From positions 1-64,000 of the forward strand of contig NZ_OPYN01000175.1 in assembly GCF_900277125.1 (NCBI RefSeq): DNA of 64,000 bases, written 5' to 3'. Of the stretch, positions 47,003 through 55,931 are shown one piece after another. This DNA comes from Pseudomonas inefficax. GTDB lineage: Bacteria > Pseudomonadota > Gammaproteobacteria > Pseudomonadales > Pseudomonadaceae. The notes under the pieces were generated by a model. It did not search any database, was not told the DNA's origin, and worked only from the letters and a program-made list of their open reading frames with translations. A program made the translations under genes and the position numbers. Position 1 is the first letter of the stretch, and each line of letters starts with the position of its first letter.

Positions 47003-49933
47003 ATGTCCAGCACACAACACCAGCCCGCCTCCCCTGCCCTGACCACGCTGATCCAGCGTTCCGGCCTGCCCAGCCCTGCGCTCGGCGAAGTCCAGGCACA
47101 TGCCGTGCTGCAAACGCACTACGGCATTGCCGGCAACCTGTCGCCACTGGGCAGCCAACAGGACCTTAACTTCCGCGTAGACGCCCCCCAAGGCAGCTTC
47201 GTGCTCAAGGCCTGCCACGGCAGCTACGCCCAGCTCGAACTGGAAGCCCAACACGCGGCCCTGGCCTACCTGCGCGAACAGGGCTTGCCAGTGCCCTCCG
47301 TGCGCCCGGCAAGCGACGGCCAGATGCTGCTGGCGCTGGAAATAGACGGGCAACCGCTGCGCCTGCGCCTGCTCGACTACATCGAAGGCGAACCGTTGAC
47401 CCGCCTCAAGCACATGGAACCACGCCTGATGGCTGAACTGGGCGGGCTCTGTGCGAAGCTGGACAAGGCACTTGCCAATTTCGATCACCCAGGCCTTGCG
47501 CGCACCCTGCAATGGGACCCGCAGCATGCCCAGGCACTGATCGCTCACCTGCTGCCGGTGCTGCAGGACAGCGAGCAGCGCGCCCGTATCGAACACGCCA
47601 CCCGCCAGGCCAGCGAGCGCCTGACGCCGCTGGTTGCTCACCTGCCAAGCCAGGCCGTGCACCTCGACATCACCGACGACAACACGGTGTGGGCCCGTGA
47701 TGCCCAGCGCCAATGGCAACTGCAAGGGGTGATCGATTTCGGCGACCTGTTGCGCACCTGGCGCATCGCCGACCTGTCTGTGACCTGCGCGGCGCTGCTG
47801 CACCATGCCGAGGGCGACCCGCTGCGCATCCTGCCGGCCGTGCGTGCCTACCAGGCGCTCAACCCACTGAGCGAAGCCGAACTGCGCGCACTGTGGCCAC
47901 TGGTGCTCAACCGCGCCGCCGTGCTGGTGCTGAGCAGCGAGCAGCAACTCGCCGTAGACCCCGGCAACCAGTACACCCGCGACAACATCGCCCATGAATG
48001 GGAAATCTTCGACACTGCCACCGCCGTACCCTTCGCGTTGATGGAAGCGGCCATCCTGCAAGCTGCGAGCCTGCAGCCTGCCACGCCGGACCTGAGCGGC
48101 TGCGCTCCCCTGCTCCCGGAACTGGATGGGCAGGCAGTGGCGCGCGTCGACCTGGGCGTGCTCAGCGTGCATTGCGAGGCGGGCAACTGGGAGCAACCGG
48201 GCTTCGACCAGCACCTGTTGACCACGCAACCGGCCCCGGCCTGCAGCCTGCACGGGCAGTATCGCCTGTCGCAAACCCATATCGACCGCCCCGAAGAGCC
48301 CGCCACCTGCGCCTTGGGCGTCGAGTTGCATGTACCCAACGGCAGCCTGGTACAAGCGCCAGATGCCAGCACCTGGCAGCGCCATGGTGACGGCCGCGGC
48401 TGCCTGCGCAGCGCGCACTGGGCATTGTGGCTGCAAGGCCTGGAAGACACGCCTGCAGATGGCCAGGCCGTGGAAAAAGGCCAGTCGCTGGGCAGCAGTT
48501 GTGGCTTCCTCAGTGTGCAACTGTGCCTGGACAGCAGCATCCAACCGCCGTTCTTCGCCACCCCATCCCAGGCGCCTGGCTGGCTGGCCCTGTGCCCGTC
48601 ACCCGCTGCGCTGCTGGGCTTCGACTGCAATGCCGAGCCGCTGCCCGACCCGCAGGCCCTGCTGGCTCGCCGCGACGCCAGCTTCGCCCGTTCGCAGAAG
48701 CACTACTACGCGCAGCCGCCTCACATCGAACGCGGCTGGCGCAACTACCTGATCGACATGCAGGGCCGCTCGTACCTGGACATGCTCAACAATGTCGCGG
48801 TGCTGGGCCACGGCCACCCGCGCATGGTCGCCGAGTCTGCGCGGCAGTGGTCGCTGCTCAATACCAACTCGCGCTTCCACTACGCGGCCATCACCGAGTT
48901 CTCCGAACGCCTGCTGGCGTTGGCACCCGCAGGCTTCGACCGGGTGTTCATGGTCAACAGCGGCACCGAAGCCAACGACCTGGCGATTCGCCTGGCCTGG
49001 GCCTACAGCGGCGGGCGCGACCTGCTCAGCGTGCTGGAGGCTTACCACGGCTGGTCGGTGGCCACCGATGCCATTTCCACCTCCATCGCCGACAACCCGC
49101 AGGCCCTGGAGACCCGCCCGGACTGGGTGCACCCGGTCGAGGCGCCGAACACCTTCCGTGGCCGCTTCCGCGGCGCCGACAGCGCCACCGACTACCTGCG
49201 TGACGTCGACGCCAAATTGGCCGACCTCGACGCCCGTGGCCGCCAGTTGGCGGGCATCATCTGCGAACCGGTTTACGGCAATGCCGGTGGTATTTCGTTG
49301 CCGGCCGGTTACCTGCGCGAGGCCTATGCCAAAGTACGTGCCCGCGGCGGCGTGTGCATTGCCGACGAGGTGCAGGTCGGTTATGGCCGGCTGGGCGAGT
49401 ACTTCTGGGGCTTCGAGGAACAGGGGGTGGTGCCCGACATCATCACCATGGCCAAGGGCATGGGCAACGGCCAGCCACTGGGCGTAGTCATCACCCGCCG
49501 CGAAATCGCCGAAGCGCTGGAGGCCGAGGGCTATTTCTTCTCCTCGGCCGGTGGCAGCCCGGTCAGTTGCCGCATCGGCATGGCCGTGCTGGACGTGATG
49601 CAGGAGGAAGGCCTGTGGGACAACGCCCGCGACACCGGGCGCTATTTCAAGGCGCGCCTGCAGGCGCTGGTCGACAAGCACCCGCTGGCCGGCGCCGCGC
49701 ATGGTTCGGGCTTCTACCTGGGGCTGGAACTGGTGCGCGACCGCGCAACCCTGGAACCGGCTACCGAGGAAACCATGACGCTATGCAATCGCCTGCGTGA
49801 CCTGGGCATCTTCATGCAGCCGACCGGTGATTACTTGAACATCCTCAAGATCAAGCCGCCGATGTGCACCAGCCGGGCGAGCGTGGACTACTTTGTCGAC
49901 AGCATTGATCGGGTGTTGGGCGAAGGGCTGTAA
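47003..49933 (+). CDS. Kinase / M23-like barrel / class III aminotransferase-fold fusion (phospholyase type)
   Basis: A 976-residue three-part protein. Residues of about 30-350 form an APH-type kinase with the active-site HLDITDDNTVW and VIDFGDLLRTW. About 380-540 form an M23-like beta barrel (VELHVPNGSLVQAP, GQAVEKGQSLGSS) without the zinc ligands I would expect. The last 430 residues are a class III PLP enzyme with SGTEANDLAIRLA, IADEVQVGYGRLG and the PLP Lys in TMAKGMGNGQPLG. In animals the separate kinase and PLP parts act on hydroxylysine or ethanolamine phosphate (phospholyases), so a kinase plus phospholyase for an amino alcohol is likely. The ATG at 47003 is the best start, but its ribosome site is weak. 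A LysR gene follows. Confidence 0.85.
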   Translation: MSSTQHQPASPALTTLIQRSGLPSPALGEVQAHAVLQTHYGIAGNLSPLGSQQDLNFRVDAPQGSFVLKACHGSYAQLELEAQHAALAYLREQGLPVPSVRPASDGQMLLALEIDGQPLRLRLLDYIEGEPLTRLKHMEPRLMAELGGLCAKLDKALANFDHPGLARTLQWDPQHAQALIAHLLPVLQDSEQRARIEHATRQASERLTPLVAHLPSQAVHLDITDDNTVWARDAQRQWQLQGVIDFGDLLRTWRIADLSVTCAALLHHAEGDPLRILPAVRAYQALNPLSEAELRALWPLVLNRAAVLVLSSEQQLAVDPGNQYTRDNIAHEWEIFDTATAVPFALMEAAILQAASLQPATPDLSGCAPLLPELDGQAVARVDLGVLSVHCEAGNWEQPGFDQHLLTTQPAPACSLHGQYRLSQTHIDRPEEPATCALGVELHVPNGSLVQAPDASTWQRHGDGRGCLRSAHWALWLQGLEDTPADGQAVEKGQSLGSSCGFLSVQLCLDSSIQPPFFATPSQAPGWLALCPSPAALLGFDCNAEPLPDPQALLARRDASFARSQKHYYAQPPHIERGWRNYLIDMQGRSYLDMLNNVAVLGHGHPRMVAESARQWSLLNTNSRFHYAAITEFSERLLALAPAGFDRVFMVNSGTEANDLAIRLAWAYSGGRDLLSVLEAYHGWSVATDAISTSIADNPQALETRPDWVHPVEAPNTFRGRFRGADSATDYLRDVDAKLADLDARGRQLAGIICEPVYGNAGGISLPAGYLREAYAKVRARGGVCIADEVQVGYGRLGEYFWGFEEQGVVPDIITMAKGMGNGQPLGVVITRREIAEALEAEGYFFSSAGGSPVSCRIGMAVLDVMQEEGLWDNARDTGRYFKARLQALVDKHPLAGAAHGSGFYLGLELVRDRATLEPATEETMTLCNRLRDLGIFMQPTGDYLNILKIKPPMCTSRASVDYFVDSIDRVLGEGL

Positions 49934-49994
49934 GGAACTGGGTGGGGCTGGCGGCGTTGGCCTTTGGATATTCATCGCCCGTGAGCCCCAGCGG

Positions 49995-50270
49995 TCTGTG
50001 GGAGCAGGCACACCCGCGAACACCGGCAAAGCCGGAGCCATCAACCGCGTCGTCTGTTTCGCGGGCGCGCCCGCTCCCACAGGTGCTGCGCTGGCTTGGA
50101 GTTGACGCTGTACCTGTGGGAGCGGCTTTAGCCGCGAATACCGGCGAAGCCGGTGCCCTACACCGCGCAGGCTTCTTCGCGGGTAAACCCGCTCCCACAG
50201 GTACCGCACAGGCTTCAGGTTCACGTTGGACCTGTAATGCGCCGCACCAGCGGCGCTCGATCCCACAGGG
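49995..50270. repeat. Tandem cluster of REP elements
   Basis: At least two complete inverted REP pairs (about 49995-50083 and 50112-50200) and a partial third (to 50270). Each holds a small inner hairpin, CACCGGCAAAGCCGG or TACCGGCGAAGCCGG. The 400-base gap between the fusion gene and the LysR gene holds only this. Confidence 0.85.
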
Positions 50271-50334
50271 GCCTAAAAACTTCGCCCCATCTATTACTAT
50301 TCGCTCACAACCCCCCACCTCAGGTTCAATGAAC

Positions 50335-51240
50335 ATGGCCTTTACCAGCGACTCCCTGGCAATCTTCCTCGCGGTGCTGGAGGCAGGCTCGTTCTCTGCC
50401 GCCGCGCGCAAGCTGGGGCGTGTGCCGTCGGCCGTGAGCATGGCCATCGCCCAACTGGAGGCGGAGCTGGACCTGGTGCTGTTCGACCGCGCCACGCGCA
50501 AAGCCTTGCCCACCAGCGCCGCCCTGGCTCTGGAGCCCCAGGCCAGGCAGGTGATCTGCCAGCTCAACCTGCTCGACGCCCAGGCCCTGCAACTGCACAA
50601 GGGTCTGGAAAAGCGCCTGACCATCGCCATGGCGCCCGAGCTGCAGACAGGCCGCTGGAGCCAGCCACTGGAAACCCTCGCCCAGGAATTTCCCAGCCTG
50701 GAAATCGAGGTGCGCTCGGCCACCCAGGCCGAAGCCATCCGCCTGCTGCATGACGGCAGCGTGCAGCTGGCACTGGTCTTCGAACGGCCTGGCATCGACG
50801 AGCGCGAGTCATTCCTGGAAGCTGGCAGCCAGTTGCTGGTTGCCGTTGCCTCCCCTCGCCATCCGGCCGGGCAGAACAGCGGCACGCCATTACCTGAAGA
50901 GGCTTTCGCCGAACAGCGGCAAATCATCGTGGCCTCGGGCAAGGCCACCGGGTCGGACCCGCGCATGGTACTGTCGCGACGCATCTGGCTGACCGACAGC
51001 TACCTGGCCACGCTGGACCTGGTGCAATCGGGCCTTGGTTGGGCCTATCTGCCGCAGCCGTTGGTGGAACCGTTGATCGCTTCAGGCGCACTGGCGGAGG
51101 TGCGTTTCGACAACATGGCCAGCCGGTTGCGCTTGTGGGTGGACATCATCTGGGTCAAGTCGCGCCCGTTGGGGTTGGGCGCCCGGCGCTACCTTGAAGT
51201 GGTGCGCCAATGCTTTGAAACAGAATCCCCGAGGTCCTGA
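50335..51240 (+). CDS. LysR family transcriptional regulator
   Basis: DNA-binding regulator of 301 residues. The N-terminal winged helix covers about 1-60 (SLAIFLAVLEAGSFSAAARK, then LGRVPSAVSMAIAQLE), followed by a ligand-binding domain. AGG lies ten bases before the ATG at 50335; an ATG at 50329 is possible. It is on the same strand as the phospholyase fusion and the T6SS locus but separated from the former by REPs. Target unknown. Confidence 0.93.
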   Translation: MAFTSDSLAIFLAVLEAGSFSAAARKLGRVPSAVSMAIAQLEAELDLVLFDRATRKALPTSAALALEPQARQVICQLNLLDAQALQLHKGLEKRLTIAMAPELQTGRWSQPLETLAQEFPSLEIEVRSATQAEAIRLLHDGSVQLALVFERPGIDERESFLEAGSQLLVAVASPRHPAGQNSGTPLPEEAFAEQRQIIVASGKATGSDPRMVLSRRIWLTDSYLATLDLVQSGLGWAYLPQPLVEPLIASGALAEVRFDNMASRLRLWVDIIWVKSRPLGLGARRYLEVVRQCFETESPRS

Positions 51241-51362
51241 GCGATACGACTGTCTCGTCCTAAAGCGAAAAATCCTACAACTGGTTAGGAAGCCAATAAC
51301 TACCTGCAGCATTGATTCCCCGTTAGGTTTCTGCTCGCCATCAAGAAGAAAAGGAACTTCTC

Positions 51363-52355
51363 ATGTCGAGCCAGTCCGCGCAGGGATACGTGCAGTCGGT
51401 CGATCACTTCGCCAACCAGCAGCGCCAACCAGACGAGGCCCTCTACCTTCTACTGGACCCATTCGCCGGCTGCCCGCCTGAGCACCCGCTGGCCATCGCT
51501 GCCCTCGGTGAAGCGCTGGGTAGTGATGCCGTAACGCGCGTCGACTGCAGCGGGCGGGTGCAGGATCCTGAGTGCTGGCCAGCTCTGGTGCGGCTTGCCA
51601 AACCCGGTGATGCGCCCACAGCCCTTGCATCATTGAGTGCGACCTGCGCCGCTCGTGAATCGGCAGCTACCTGGCACTACGTGTGTGGCTGGCTGATCAG
51701 CGATCAACCCGCCGACCTCATCGCCCGGCACATCAGCCAGCAGTGCCAGGTGCTGCACCAACCAAAACCGCACGGTATCACCGCCTGGTTCGAACCCGTG
51801 CGGCTGGCGCTGCTGCGCGCGACCCTGAAAAACGCAGGCGAAGTCCTCGGACCTGTTCGCAGCTGGCTACATCCCGATGGTTGTGGCAGTTGCGAGGTAT
51901 TCGAGCGAAAACCCATGGCAGGCGAACTGGCCGTCCCCGAGGCCGTAAGGGCGACACAGCATGTTGCACCACAGATCATTCAGCTGCTCTGTGCCTGGCA
52001 TCGCCTGAGTGCCGTGCAGCATTCCCATGCAGGCCTGCCGGAAAACGCCCCCACCCATGCCATGAACCTGATCCTCAAGGCGTTCAAGCAGGGCCTGCGC
52101 GACCGCGCCGATATCCAGTGCATGAGCCTGCACATGCTCATGGTCCACCCACTGCTCCTTCAGCACCCGACCATCCAGCACGCGGTGGAAAAGGCAGCTG
52201 CCGGCGAGCAGCGCCTGGCGTACCGCTTCGCCAGCTACGACGACTGCACCTGGTCGCACATCGTCGCCAGCCTGCCGAACGGGCGTTTCAGCAGATCGGC
52301 TACCACGACTTTGACGCGACCTCCCCTGTTTCGGGCGAGTACTTCATCCAGATGA
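51363..52355 (+). CDS. T6SS DUF4123 adaptor/chaperone, damaged C terminus
   Basis: Cytoplasmic adaptor that helps load a toxin onto the VgrG spike of a type VI secretion system. The 330-residue frame has the DUF4123 domain at about 20-150, beginning LYLLLDPFAGCPPEHPL, then the helical C-terminal part with AYRFASYDDCTWSHIVASL. After LPNGRF (about residue 309) the frame runs into 20 unrelated residues, because it reads toxin sequence in the wrong frame. AAGGA lies seven bases before the ATG. The family's C-terminal tail is lost, so function is doubtful. Confidence 0.8.
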   Translation: MSSQSAQGYVQSVDHFANQQRQPDEALYLLLDPFAGCPPEHPLAIAALGEALGSDAVTRVDCSGRVQDPECWPALVRLAKPGDAPTALASLSATCAARESAATWHYVCGWLISDQPADLIARHISQQCQVLHQPKPHGITAWFEPVRLALLRATLKNAGEVLGPVRSWLHPDGCGSCEVFERKPMAGELAVPEAVRATQHVAPQIIQLLCAWHRLSAVQHSHAGLPENAPTHAMNLILKAFKQGLRDRADIQCMSLHMLMVHPLLLQHPTIQHAVEKAAAGEQRLAYRFASYDDCTWSHIVASLPNGRFSRSATTTLTRPPLFRASTSSR

Positions 52356-54304
52356 TGGCCGCCTGCCTGGCCGGCGGGCCCACTGAAACCCTGCCTCAGG
52401 AGGGTCAGCCGCTCGGGATCACCCAGCATATCTGGCAGCAGCTGCTGGAAGACGACCGCAGCCTGCTTTACCAGGCGCTGCTGGCCAAGAATCAGAAGCT
52501 GATGCAGCAGGTGACCAGCGCGCTGGCCGGGGACGACTTCGGCAAGGTGTACGACATCATCAAGGGCATCGCCGGCACCGCCGACGGCCAGCTGTTGATG
52601 ATCAAGCCGATACAGGATGCCGTTGGCCAGTTGCTGGCCGCGACCAACAGCGCAGGGAATGCGCTCAGCCAGCACCTGAATGAACGGACCAAGACCCTGA
52701 TCGGCCATGTGCATCGCTCGGCGTTTGCCCTGTTCGCCGGGCAGAAGGTGATGCCGCTGCGAGTGTCGCTGACAGTGGGCGAGTACATGAGCCTGCTCAA
52801 CGAGGCCCTGGAGGCGCGGACGGATGCGTTTCTGCAGCAGGTAGACAAGCAGTTCCGTGATCCCCTGGGCCGCAAGGTGCGGGCCATGGTGCTGAGTGGC
52901 GCGATCAATATTGCGGCAGCGGGTAACCGCAGCCAGATGATCGAGGTGATGCTCTGGACGTTGGAAAGCGCCGAGAGTTTGCAGGCGCGGTTGGTGCAGT
53001 TGCGTGAGGGTGCAGCCGGCGGCGTCGGGGCGCTGGTACGCAATGTTGCGATTGGTGCGGGTACGCTGCGTGCGCAGGTTACGGGTGGTTTGAAGATCAG
53101 TTCTACAGCAGCGCAAAGCGTGGCAAGCGATGCGATGCGCAGCCTGCGGGATGCGGCGGCGAGTAGCGGAAGCGTAAAGCTGCTGCTTGCCTTGGGGGGT
53201 ATATGGTTCCAGCAGGATAGTCTGGGCAAGAACTATCGGGCGTTGCAAGAGACGCATCAGAATAATCCGGAGGCGCTTGCGGCGATCTGGTCTTCTTCGC
53301 TTGGGTTGTTGGGGGTGAGTGTCGAAGCGGCAGGGCTTGCTGTCACACTTGTACGACCGAAGATACCGTGGCCCCGAGCAGTGACAACGACTTCTTTGGG
53401 AACCGGTATGGCTCGATACGGCGCCGGCATTGCGGCAATTGCTGGAATGATGGATGGGGCACAGTACCTGTTCGCCAGCCTGCGCACTCATAAAAGCGGA
53501 GATTTAACGTCAGCAGATAGATACAGGACTGCGGGCATAATGGCTGGCGCTTCCGCCATTGCAGGTGTACTTGGGGCTTTTGGCCCCGCCACATTATTTG
53601 GCCCAATCGGTATAGCAATCATTCTAGGATTGGCCGCCTATGCAATAGCTTCCGAGGCAAAACAAAACGAATCCTCTCCAACAGAGCTTTGGGCTCGTCA
53701 AAGCAGATGGGGATTATCTGAAGACAACCGTCTCTGGACCAAAGCGAAGCATCTTGACATTGCAATTGGTGCTTTGAATGCGGCAGCAATTGGCGTTCAG
53801 GCTGAGATTTCTATAATAACTCAATTCACCAGCCATACGAACATGCAGACTTCCGAACCAAAAGGGATGATCATCGGCAACGACCCTGCAATACCCGCAG
53901 AATACACGCTTAACTATTACTTCCTATTGCCTAATTACGCCGAGGGCACATCTCGCCATGAGTGGCATTTAAGCATTCACCGTACTGGTGCTCAAAGAGA
54001 AATCATTACCGTATCGGGTGACAGCACTCCCACTAACCAATTGCAGATCAGCCTACCAAAGGGGAAAGGAGTCTTCGGCCACATTGACAACCCAAAGCCT
54101 TTGGTGCGCTTCAACAACAAGAGCAGTACGTTGACCATACAGGGAGCTCTGCCTTTGCTGGTAGATCATCACATCAACGCCATTGAATTTAGCCTGCATT
54201 ACTGGCCAGACAAGCAGGACGAACTTGGGCATGCCCATGTAACAATAACAGAAAACTACATGCACAGCTTGGAGCCCCTGACAAAATGGCCCGACCCATA
54301 TTAA
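52286..54304 (+). pseudogene. VasX-like T6SS toxin, N-terminal half deleted
   Basis: Open frame of 672 codons for the middle and C-terminal parts of a VasX/BC_3021-type membrane toxin. It begins FQQIGYHDFDATSPVSGEYF, an internal segment of such toxins, then WQQLLEDDRSLLYQALLAKN. Later come hydrophobic segments (SLGLLGVSVEAAGLAVTLV, AGIMAGASAIAGVLGAFGPA, IGIAIILGLAAYAIA) and a C-terminal beta-rich domain. The N-terminal VasX/MIX-like part and start codon are absent, and the frame is not that of the adaptor it is fused to. No ribosome site precedes the internal ATGs. From about 53400 the sequence is clearly more AT-rich. Confidence 0.75.
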
Positions 54305-55056
54305 ATCCTGCCTGCCCGGGCTGGAAGGAAGACCTCCCCGCCCCTTACACAGTCAACTCAATAGAAAAATATATGGGCAATCAAATACCTAACCATCAGT
54401 GCATGACTTACTTAGAAATTCCGCGACAAAGCGTATCATCACGAGGGATGATTTCAGCCTTTGCCTTCCTCTTGTGCATATTTTTCGCCTTTAGCCTTTA
54501 CATGATGACACTTACGCTCGACCCCCGAAATTTTGAATCGCTGCTGCTCTCAATATCTGAAATCTTCCTGGTTACCTGGCTGGTTACTATAGGACTTCGC
54601 ATGGATATTTCTCCACCTCGCGACGAACCCATCAGGTTCAACCGTACGCGCCAGAAAATCTACGCTTACAACTTCAAACGCCAATGGTGGAACCCCTTCG
54701 ACAAAGGCAAGGTCGTGCCGGTCAGTTACGACTGGTCCCAAGTCCGCGCCGAGCGCTGGTCACAAACCGGCGCCCTGCCAAACGGCGGGCTCATTTTCAA
54801 ATGGGGTGTCATGCTGTCCATCGTCGCGCCGGGCACGAACAACGTCATCGACCGTTTTCACCTGAGCACCATGGGTGCCGACCAGCATGCCTGGGCCTAC
54901 ATCTGTACCTACATGCAGGAAGGTCCCTCAGCCCTGCCACCGCCCGGGGAGCCCAAGGATCACAACGATGTGCTCTGGTGTGAGTTCGCGCTGCGCCTGG
55001 CACCCCGAGTAGAGTGGCCAGCGGAAATGGATCTGGAGTCGAGAACCGCCCCCTGA
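54286..55056 (+). CDS. DUF6708-type T6SS immunity protein
   Basis: Inner-membrane protein of 256 residues that probably protects from the adjacent VasX-like toxin. Two hydrophobic helices (AFAFLLCIFFAFSLYMM and LLLSISEIFLVTWLVTIGL) precede a cytoplasmic domain with PIRFNRTRQKIYAYNFKRQW, the mark of DUF6708 proteins found after VasX-like toxins. The ATG overlaps the toxin stop by 19 bases, with GGAG upstream. The frame is intact though the toxin is broken. The first half shares the toxin tip's AT-rich composition. Confidence 0.8.
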   Translation: MARPILNPACPGWKEDLPAPYTVNSIEKYMGNQIPNHQCMTYLEIPRQSVSSRGMISAFAFLLCIFFAFSLYMMTLTLDPRNFESLLLSISEIFLVTWLVTIGLRMDISPPRDEPIRFNRTRQKIYAYNFKRQWWNPFDKGKVVPVSYDWSQVRAERWSQTGALPNGGLIFKWGVMLSIVAPGTNNVIDRFHLSTMGADQHAWAYICTYMQEGPSALPPPGEPKDHNDVLWCEFALRLAPRVEWPAEMDLESRTAP

Positions 55057-55146
55057 GCTTACCGTCTTGCGCTGCTTGCGCTGGCCCCATCGCCAACATG
55101 CCAGCTCTCATAGAACTGCACATAACTCATTGAATTAGCGGGGACT

Positions 55147-55234
55147 CTGTGGGAGCGGCTTCAGCCGCGAACACCGGCGCAGCCGGTGCCATGCATCGCG
55201 CTGGATTCTTCGCGGGCACGCCCGCTCCACGGGG
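55147..55234. repeat. REP pair
   Basis: TGTGGGAGCGGCTTCAGCCG and the mirror CGCGGGCACGCCCGCTCC around an inner ACCGGCGCAGCCGGT hairpin. It ends one base before the kdpE stop. Confidence 0.85.
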
Positions 55235-55235
55235 G

Positions 55236-55931
55236 TTACATGGTCGGCGCCACCAACCTGTATCCCACCCCTGGCTCGGTGATGATGAACCGCGGCGCCG
55301 TAGGGTCATCACCCAGCTTCTGCCGCAAATGCCCAACCACAATCCGCAGGTAATGGGTGTCATCCACATGGGTAGGCCCCCAGATATCCTTGAGCAGTTG
55401 CTGCTGGGTAATCACCCGCCCCGGGTGCCCGGCCAGTTGCGCCAGCAGCGCATACTCCTTGCGGGTCAGCGCCACTTCCACGCCATCCAGGGTCACCCGG
55501 CGAAAGGCAAAGTCAACCATCAGCGGCCCAAAGCTGGCCGCCACTTCCGAGCCACCGGCCTGCGGCACCTGACGCAGCAAGGCGCGCACCCGCGCCAGAA
55601 ACTCCTGGATGCCGAACGGCTTGGTCACATAGTCGTTGGCACCGCCATCCAGCGCATCGACCTTCTGCACTTCACTGGCGCGCACCGACAACACCAGCAC
55701 CGGCACCGCGCTCCATTCGCGCAGGTCACGCAGTACCTGCTGGCCGTCCATGTCCGGAAGACCCAGATCAAGCACCACCAGGTCCGGCTTGCCCAAGGCC
55801 GCCTGGGCCAGCCCTTCCGTGCCGGTGGCGGCCTCGAGCACCTTGTAGCCTTGCGAGGCCAGGCTGATGCGCAGAAACTTGCGGATCTGCGGTTCATCGT
55901 CGATGACCAGGAGGGTGGCGGACTGACTCAT
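55236..55931 (-). CDS. kdpE: KDP operon response regulator
   Basis: OmpR-type regulator of 231 residues that switches on kdpFABC under potassium shortage. The receiver has the acidic pair at residues 11-12, the phospho-Asp at about 55 (VVLDLGLPDMDG) and Lys in VTKPF, followed by a winged helix ending RLVAPTM. Overlaps kdpD by four bases. Confidence 0.96.
   Translation of the reverse strand: MSQSATLLVIDDEPQIRKFLRISLASQGYKVLEAATGTEGLAQAALGKPDLVVLDLGLPDMDGQQVLRDLREWSAVPVLVLSVRASEVQKVDALDGGANDYVTKPFGIQEFLARVRALLRQVPQAGGSEVAASFGPLMVDFAFRRVTLDGVEVALTRKEYALLAQLAGHPGRVITQQQLLKDIWGPTHVDDTHYLRIVVGHLRQKLGDDPTAPRFIITEPGVGYRLVAPTM

Noticed and set aside
49995..50270. Possible CRISPR array
   Set aside because: The repeats are inverted REP pairs with unequal spacing, no unique spacers of fixed length and no cas genes.
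52286..52355. Programmed frameshift joining adaptor and toxin
   Set aside because: No slippery heptamer is seen at the junction and the N-terminal half of the toxin is missing, so a deletion explains it better.
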